This document shows positions 59,219 to 64,000 of a DNA stretch of 64,000 nt, one piece after another. Positions within the stretch are counted from its first letter, which is position 1; each line of letters starts with the position of its first letter. The DNA lies in assembly GCF_008253865.1 (NCBI RefSeq), contig NZ_CP042331.1, positions 3,568,001 to 3,632,000 of the forward strand, in the 5' to 3' direction. The DNA is from Bosea sp. F3-2. GTDB lineage: Bacteria > Pseudomonadota > Alphaproteobacteria > Rhizobiales > Beijerinckiaceae. The position numbers and the translations under genes are program-made. Below the pieces are notes generated by a model. That model searched no databases, was not told the DNA's origin, and saw only the letters and a program-made list of their open reading frames with translations.

Positions 59219-61105
59219 ATGGATGTTCACAGCGCGACCCTTCCCGCTGCTGCCACCATGCCCAGAACCGGGCTCGGCCGCTTTGCCAATCACCTCGATC
59301 GCGCGCTCGGCGGGCTGGTCGAGGCGGTGGCGGCCGTGCTGGTGCTGGTCGAGATCATCATCCTCGGGGCGGGCGTGGCAGCGCGCTACGTTTTCCACGC
59401 ACCGCTCGTCTGGTCCGACGAACTCGCCTCGATCCTGTTCCTCTGGCTGTCGATGCTCGGCGCCGTGGTGGCACTGCGCCGCGGCGAGCATATGCGCATG
59501 ACCGGCCTCGTCTCTCGCGTCTCGCCGCAGACGCGGGCATTGCTGGAGGCGGTCGCGATCACCGCCTCGATCGCCTTCCTGCTGCTGATCATCCCGCATG
59601 CGATCGAATACGCCGAGGAAGAGAGCTTCATCGTCACCCCGGCGCTGGAGATCACCAATGCCTGGCGCGCCGCGGCGATTCCGGTCGGCGTCGGGCTGAT
59701 GCTGATCGCGGCGGGCTGCCGCCTGCTGCGCTTCGGCTCGCTGAGGCCGGTGCTGCTCGCGATCGGGCTGACCGCCCTGCTCGTGCTGCTGTTCTGGCTC
59801 GCGGGCCCGGCGCTGAAGCCGCTCGGCAAGCTCAATCTGATCGTCTTCTTCGTCGGCGTCGTCGCGCTCAACGTCTTCTCCGGCGTGCCGATCGCGTTTT
59901 CCTTCGCGCTTGCCACCTTCGGCTACCTCGCCTGCACCACCTCGACGCCGATGCTCGTCATGGTCGGCCGGCTCGACGAAGGCATGAGCCATCTCATCCT
60001 GCTCGCCGTGCCGCTTTTCATCTTCCTCGGCGCGCTGATCGAAATGACCGGCATGGCCCGCGCCATGATCCAGTTCCTGGCGAGCCTGCTCGGCCATGTC
60101 CGCGGCGGGCTGTCCTATGTGCTGGTCGGCGCGATGTATCTGGTCTCGGGCATCTCCGGCTCGAAGATCGCCGATATGGCCGCGATCGCGCCGGTTCTCT
60201 TCCCCGAGATGAAGCAGCGCGGCGCCAAGCCCGGCGACCTTGTCGCCCTGCTCTCCGCCACCGGCGCGCAGACCGAGACGATCCCGCCCTCGATCGTGCT
60301 GATCACCATCGGCTCGGTGACCGGCGTCTCGATCGCGGCGCTCTTCACCGGCGGCATGCTGCCGGCCGTGGTGCTGGGTGCCGCGCTCTGCTTCGTCGTC
60401 TGGTGGCGCTGCCGCGGCGAGGATCTGAGCAACGTCAAGCGCTATCCCAAGCGCGAGATCGCCAAGCTCGCGCTGGTCGCGGCGCCGGCGATCGCGCTGC
60501 CCTTCGTCATCCGCGCGGCGGTGGTCGAAGGCGTGGCGACCGCAACGGAGGTCTCGACCATCGGCATCGCCTATGCGGTGCTGGCCGGCATCCTGCTCTA
60601 TCGCCAGTTCGACTGGCGTCGTCTGCCCAGGATGCTGGTCGAGACGGCCTCGCTCACCGGCGCGATCATCTTCATCATCGGCTGCGCCACTGCCATGGCC
60701 TGGGGGCTGACGCAGTCCGGCTTCTCGCGCGATCTGGCGCAGATCATGGCAGCGGTGCCGGGTGGAAGCTGGGGCTTCCTCGCCATCTCGATCGTCGCCT
60801 TCACCATCCTCGGCAGCGTGCTGGAAGGCATCCCGGCGATCGTGCTGTTCGGGCCGCTGGTGTTCCCGATCGCCAAGCAGGCCGGCGTGCACGAGGTGCA
60901 TTATTCGATGGTCGTGATCTTCGCGATGGGCATCGGGCTCTTCGCCCCGCCCTTCGGCGTCGGCTATTACGGCGCCTGCGCGATCAGCAAGATCAATCCC
61001 GACGAAGGCCTGAAATACATCTGGGGCTACATCCTTGCCCTGTTCGTCGGCCTCATCGTCGTCGCCGCCGTGCCGTGGATCTCCATCGGCTTCCTCAGAT
61101 CCTGA
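59219..61105 (+). CDS. TRAP transporter permease, fused DctQ-DctM
   Basis: 628 aa. The DctQ part covers about residues 20-190 (FHAPLVWSDELASILFLWLSM is its signature) and the DctM part about 200-628 (GVPIAFSFALATFGYLA, VSGISGSKIADMAAIAPVLFP, ILGSVLEGIPAIVLFGPLVFP). The two subunits are usually separate; the fused form is well known. It uses a sodium or proton gradient. The ATG at 59219 is chosen; a longer frame to 59099 overlaps dctP. A VOC gene follows after 20 bp. Confidence 0.93.
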   Translation: MDVHSATLPAAATMPRTGLGRFANHLDRALGGLVEAVAAVLVLVEIIILGAGVAARYVFHAPLVWSDELASILFLWLSMLGAVVALRRGEHMRMTGLVSRVSPQTRALLEAVAITASIAFLLLIIPHAIEYAEEESFIVTPALEITNAWRAAAIPVGVGLMLIAAGCRLLRFGSLRPVLLAIGLTALLVLLFWLAGPALKPLGKLNLIVFFVGVVALNVFSGVPIAFSFALATFGYLACTTSTPMLVMVGRLDEGMSHLILLAVPLFIFLGALIEMTGMARAMIQFLASLLGHVRGGLSYVLVGAMYLVSGISGSKIADMAAIAPVLFPEMKQRGAKPGDLVALLSATGAQTETIPPSIVLITIGSVTGVSIAALFTGGMLPAVVLGAALCFVVWWRCRGEDLSNVKRYPKREIAKLALVAAPAIALPFVIRAAVVEGVATATEVSTIGIAYAVLAGILLYRQFDWRRLPRMLVETASLTGAIIFIIGCATAMAWGLTQSGFSRDLAQIMAAVPGGSWGFLAISIVAFTILGSVLEGIPAIVLFGPLVFPIAKQAGVHEVHYSMVVIFAMGIGLFAPPFGVGYYGACAISKINPDEGLKYIWGYILALFVGLIVVAAVPWISIGFLRS

Positions 61106-61125
61106 TTTCATAGAGAGCAACGCCC

Positions 61126-61680
61126 ATGAGCCGCTTCTTTGGCCAGATCCGTCAGGCCGGCTATGTCGTCCCGGACATCGAGGCGGCGATGGACTACTGG
61201 AGCCGCGTGCTGGGCGTCGGGCCGTTCTTCTACAACCCGAAGGTCCCGATCAAAAACTACCGCTACAAGGGCGCGTCGTACGAGCCGCACAACTCGGTGG
61301 CGCTGGCCAATTCCGGCCCGCTCCAGATCGAGCTGATCCAGTGCCGCAACGACGTGCCGTCAATGTACAAGGACTTCACCGATGCCGGGCTGACCGGCCT
61401 GCAGCATGTCGCCTACTGGACTTCGGACTATGACGCCGACATGGAGCGCCTCCTCGCCGAGGGCTTCAAGCCGGTGATGAGCGGCGAGGTCGGCGAGCGC
61501 GGCCGCTTCGTCTATTTCGACACGCATTACCATCCGGGCACGGTGATCGAACTGTCGGAGGTCGCCGGCCCCAAGGGCGAGATGTTCCGCCTGATCCGCG
61601 AGGCATCGGAAACCTGGGACGGCAAGGACTCGGTTCGGCCCTTCCCGGATCTGAGCAAACTCGCCGCCGCGGCGGCCTGA
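61126..61680 (+). CDS. VOC superfamily protein (glyoxalase/epimerase-like)
   Basis: 184 aa. It starts IRQAGYVVPDIEAAMDYWSRVLGVGPFF, the classic first VOC strand-helix, and the second half has LQHVAYWTSDYDADMERLLAEGF and HPGTVIELSEV, where His and Glu occupy usual metal-ligand places. Members include glyoxalase I and methylmalonyl-CoA epimerase. Located between the TRAP permease and the RuBisCO-like gene, it may epimerise or isomerise a pathway intermediate; the reaction is unknown. Confidence 0.88.
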   Translation: MSRFFGQIRQAGYVVPDIEAAMDYWSRVLGVGPFFYNPKVPIKNYRYKGASYEPHNSVALANSGPLQIELIQCRNDVPSMYKDFTDAGLTGLQHVAYWTSDYDADMERLLAEGFKPVMSGEVGERGRFVYFDTHYHPGTVIELSEVAGPKGEMFRLIREASETWDGKDSVRPFPDLSKLAAAAA

Positions 61681-61697
61681 GTCCGCAAATGCATCAC

Positions 61698-61778
61698 GTC
61701 ATGGTCGGGCTTGACCCGACCATCTCGGCAACCAGTGTCTTCTGGTCATGAGATTCTCGGGTCGAGCCCGAGAATGAC
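61698..61778. repeat. Short GTCAT...TGAC palindromic repeat, 81 bp
   Basis: Begins GTCATGGTCGGGCTTGACCC and ends GAGCCCGAGAATGAC. It is the same short variant as 12410-12484. It lies in the catabolic operon directly before the RuBisCO-like gene. Confidence 0.75.
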
Positions 61779-61805
61779 GCCCTATGAATGGCCAGGATGC
61801 GTCCG

Positions 61806-63080
61806 ATGACCGATAACCGCTTCGAAGCCAGCTATCTGATCGAAACCCCACTCGACCCGGCCAAGGTCGCCGAGGTGATGGCGGGCGAGCAGTCCTGCGG
61901 CACCTTCACCCGTGTCGCCGGCGAGACCGATGAATTGCGCGAGCGGGCCCGCGCCGTCGTCACGCGGATCGAGGAGCTGGAACCAGCCGCACAGCCCAGC
62001 CTGCCGAACGCCTGGCTCTCCCGGAAGACCATAGGCGGCCCCTGGCTTCGGGCGCGCGTCACCATCTCCTTCCCGGTCGACAATGTCGGCGCCAATCTGG
62101 CGACGCTGGCCGCGGTCGTCGCCGGCAATCTCTATGATCTCGGCGAGGTCACCGGCTTGAGGCTGGAGAGCATCGCCCTGCCCTGGTCCTATCGCCAGCG
62201 CTTCCCGCTGCCGGCGCAAGGCATCGCCGGCACGCGCCGGTTGACCGGAGCGGCGAAGAGCCCGCTCGTCGGCTCGATCATCAAGCCCAATGTGGGTCTC
62301 AGCGCTTCACAAACCGCCGAGCTCGTCGCCAGCCTGTGCGAGGCCGGGCTCGATTTCATCAAGGACGACGAGATCTCGGCCGATCCCGTGCACGCGCCGC
62401 TGGCCGAGCGCATCCCGGCCGTGATGGCGGCGGTGCGCCGGCACCAGGACCGGACCGGCAAGCATGTCATGGTTGCCTTCAACATCACCGACGAGACCGA
62501 CGCCATGCGCCGCCATGCCGATCTCGTCACGCGCGAGGGCGGCTCCTGCGTGATGGCTAGCCTGAACTGGTGCGGCTTCTCAGGCGTCGAGAGCCTGCGC
62601 CGCTCGACCGATCTCGCTTTGCACGGCCATCGCAACGGCTATGGCGCCTTCTCGCGCCATCCGCTGCTCGGCATCGGCTTCCAGGCCTATCAGACGCTGT
62701 GGCGGCTGGCCGGCGTCGACCACATGCATGTCCATGGCCTGCAGGGGAAATTCGCGCAGGAGGACGAGGAAGTCATCACCTCGGCCAGGGATTGCGTCAC
62801 GCCGCTGACCGATGGAGCCGACGACCGCGTGATGCCGGCCTTCTCCTCCGGGCAATGGGCCGGGACGGCGCAGCCGACCTGGGACGCGATCGGGCATGAC
62901 GACCTGCTGTTCATGGCGGGCGGCGGCATCCTTGCCCATCCCGGCGGGCCGAAGGCCGGCGTCGCCAGCATCCGGCAGGCCTGGGCGGCGGTCGCCGACG
63001 GCACCCCACTCGCCGAGACAGCCCGCGCGCATCCCGAACTGCAGCAGGCGCTCGACACCTTCGGCAGCAAGGCAGGCTAG
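61806..63080 (+). CDS. RuBisCO-like protein (form IV; possible OiaX/OiaT-type)
   Basis: 424 aa from the ATG at 61806, with AGGA 9 bp upstream; ATGs at 61788 and 61797 are in frame. The RuBisCO fold is clear. SIIKPNVGLS includes Lys160 (equivalent to Lys175) and GLDFIKDDEISAD has Lys186, Asp188 and Glu189 at the carbamate and metal positions (201, 203 and 204). His274 and Lys315 (GLQGKFAQED) match His294 and loop-6 Lys334, and AGGGILAHPGG is the phosphate-binding loop. The N-terminus and SSGQWAGTAQP differ from true RuBisCO, so it should not fix CO2 in a Calvin cycle. Beside a DUF1537 kinase it is most like enzymes of D-apiose/isoapionate breakdown. Confidence 0.9.
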   Translation: MTDNRFEASYLIETPLDPAKVAEVMAGEQSCGTFTRVAGETDELRERARAVVTRIEELEPAAQPSLPNAWLSRKTIGGPWLRARVTISFPVDNVGANLATLAAVVAGNLYDLGEVTGLRLESIALPWSYRQRFPLPAQGIAGTRRLTGAAKSPLVGSIIKPNVGLSASQTAELVASLCEAGLDFIKDDEISADPVHAPLAERIPAVMAAVRRHQDRTGKHVMVAFNITDETDAMRRHADLVTREGGSCVMASLNWCGFSGVESLRRSTDLALHGHRNGYGAFSRHPLLGIGFQAYQTLWRLAGVDHMHVHGLQGKFAQEDEEVITSARDCVTPLTDGADDRVMPAFSSGQWAGTAQPTWDAIGHDDLLFMAGGGILAHPGGPKAGVASIRQAWAAVADGTPLAETARAHPELQQALDTFGSKAG

Positions 63081-63086
63081 AGCGCC

Positions 63087-64000
63087 GTGGTTGCGAAGCA
63101 GACGCCCCTCTATGGCTGGTATGGCGACGATTTCACCGGCTCGACCGACACGCTGGCGACACTGGCCGAGCGCGGCTTCCGCGCGCTGCTCTTCCTGCGC
63201 CAGCCCAGCGAAGCGCAGCTTGCAGCCGCCGGACCGCTCGACGCGATCGGCATCGCCGGGGCGAGCCGCACCATGGCGCCGGAAGCGATCGTGGCGGAAC
63301 TCGCGGAGATCGGACGTTTCTTCGCCGGGCTCGGCGTCGGGCTGATGCACTACAAATGCTGCTCGACCTTCGACAGCGCGCCGCATGTCGGCAGTATCGG
63401 TGCGGCGGTCGCGGCGCTGAAACCGCATTTCCCGAACCCGCTGGTGCCGATCCTCGGTGGCCAGCCCAATCTCGGTCGCTATTGCCTGTTCGGACATCTG
63501 TTCGCGGCGGGTGGCGACGGCACGATCCACCGTATCGACCGGCACCCGACGATGAGCCGACATCCGGTGACGCCGATGGCCGAGGCCGATCTGCGCCGAC
63601 ACCTCGCCGCGCAGGGGCTCGCGGATGTGGAGCTCGTCGACTACCGCGCCTATGCCGGAGGGGGTGCAGCTACAGCGCTGGCCCCTGTCCGCACTGGCGC
63701 CACGCAAGCCATCTTGTTCGATGTCGCGGAGGAGGCCGACCTCAAGGCAATCGGCGGACTGCTGGCCGCTGCGCTGACGGATGGGCCGATGCTGGCCGTG
63801 GGCGCCAGCTCGGTCGCACGCGCCTTCGCCGCCGGACATCCCAAGGAGATCGCCGCCACGACGGCCGCCGAAGCGCGCCAGCGCGGTGGCGGGCCCTTGC
63901 TTGCGCTCGTCGGCAGCCTGTCGCCGGTCACGCGCGCGCAGGTCGAAGCAGCAAGAGGCTATGCGATGCTCCCCATTGAGCCGGGACGACTGCTTTCGGA
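63087..64000 (+). CDS. DUF1537-family sugar-acid kinase, partial (runs off window)
   Basis: 304 codons are visible, starting at GTG 63087, 6 bp after the RuBisCO-like stop; the reading frame is open to the window edge. The N-terminal YGWYGDDFTGSTDTLATLAERG is the DUF1537 signature (GDDFTGSTD). LMHYKCCSTFDSAPHVGSIG and VPILGGQPNLGRYC follow, as in the OiaK-like group. Known members phosphorylate four-carbon acids or 3-oxo-isoapionate. The C-terminal nucleotide-binding domain is beyond the window. It is likely co-transcribed with the RuBisCO-like gene. Confidence 0.9.
   Translation, partial: MVAKQTPLYGWYGDDFTGSTDTLATLAERGFRALLFLRQPSEAQLAAAGPLDAIGIAGASRTMAPEAIVAELAEIGRFFAGLGVGLMHYKCCSTFDSAPHVGSIGAAVAALKPHFPNPLVPILGGQPNLGRYCLFGHLFAAGGDGTIHRIDRHPTMSRHPVTPMAEADLRRHLAAQGLADVELVDYRAYAGGGAATALAPVRTGATQAILFDVAEEADLKAIGGLLAAALTDGPMLAVGASSVARAFAAGHPKEIAATTAAEARQRGGGPLLALVGSLSPVTRAQVEAARGYAMLPIEPGRLLS

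Noticed and set aside
59090..61120. A 676-residue open frame on the minus strand opposite the fused TRAP permease
   Set aside because: It is rich in D, H, R and Q with no domain, a pattern produced by reading antisense to a hydrophobic GC-rich gene. The plus-strand frame has clear DctQ and DctM motifs.
61806..63080. A true CO2-fixing RuBisCO large subunit
   Set aside because: The length, altered N-terminal segment and the changed SGG region, together with the catabolic neighbours and lack of Calvin-cycle genes, favour a form IV RuBisCO-like protein.

Overview
This window looks like chromosome of a high-GC aerobic alphaproteobacterium of the Hyphomicrobiales, plausibly Bosea or a near relative. 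The taxon is inferred from gene families and repeat types; no rRNA marker is present. The support is a late-cobalt-insertion (aerobic) cobalamin pathway with CobN, CobG and CobF, a RegB/RegA redox two-component pair, an MmcB repair protein, PhaZ, TRAP transporters and short palindromic repeats of the kind common in rhizobial relatives.

Layout. 0-5 kb: GMC oxidoreductase, a small membrane protein, then a minus-strand pair (MFS carrier, D-2-hydroxyacid dehydrogenase). 5-7 kb: divergent cobC and cobD with nearly touching starts. 7-11 kb: a TetR/AidB-type acyl-CoA dehydrogenase operon with a 28-bp operator-like palindrome, a GntR C-terminal remnant and a panE-like reductase. 11-27.6 kb: the main cobalamin block. 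cobP-cobO run on the minus strand. On the plus strand a cobalamin riboswitch precedes cbtB-cbtA-DUF1636-cobW-cobN-cobG-cobH-cobI-cobJ-cobL-cobE-cobM-cobB-bluB, with cobK antisense between cobJ and cobL. 28-35 kb: a secreted caspase-like protein and a complete branched-chain amino-acid type ABC transporter (livGFKHM). 35-44 kb: cysteine hydrolase, MarR plus DHA2 efflux pump, a DUF1269-like membrane protein, dapD, a detached cobF, two small unknown genes, VOC protein, an orphan TRAP receptor, nitroreductase and aldose epimerase. 44.7-49 kb: a peptide-processing operon (M20 amidohydrolase, S12 hydrolase, dipeptide-type binding protein). 49-54 kb: small unknown protein, YgjP-type metallopeptidase, PHA depolymerase, RegB/RegA. 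54-57 kb: LysR with divergent MFS, and mmcB. 57-64 kb: a catabolic cluster of LacI regulator, TRAP receptor, fused TRAP permease, VOC protein, a RuBisCO-like protein and the start of a DUF1537 sugar-acid kinase that runs off the window.

How they work together. The cobalamin block imports cobalt (CbtAB), handles metal (CobW, DUF1636), builds and contracts the corrin ring (CobI, G, J, M, F, K, L, H), amidates (CobB), inserts cobalt (CobN), adenylates (CobO), attaches the aminopropanol arm (CobC, CobD), activates the nucleotide loop (CobP) and makes the lower ligand (BluB). CobA, CobS, CobT, CobQ, CobU and CobV are not in the window. The last cluster would import a carboxylate, phosphorylate it with the DUF1537 kinase and decarboxylate or rearrange it with the RuBisCO-like protein, as in known apionate/isoapionate routes; the substrate here is unknown.

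Most unusual features: (1) at least twelve copies of a GTCATYCCGG...CCGGRATGAC palindrome, one lying codon-exact (147 bp) inside cobN, plus a second unrelated palindrome also read through in cobN, so CobN carries two repeat-encoded peptide insertions; (2) the RuBisCO-like/DUF1537/TRAP cluster; (3) cobK nested antisense with a start codon overlapping that of cobL; (4) repeat elements abutting TAG stop codons at CTAG.
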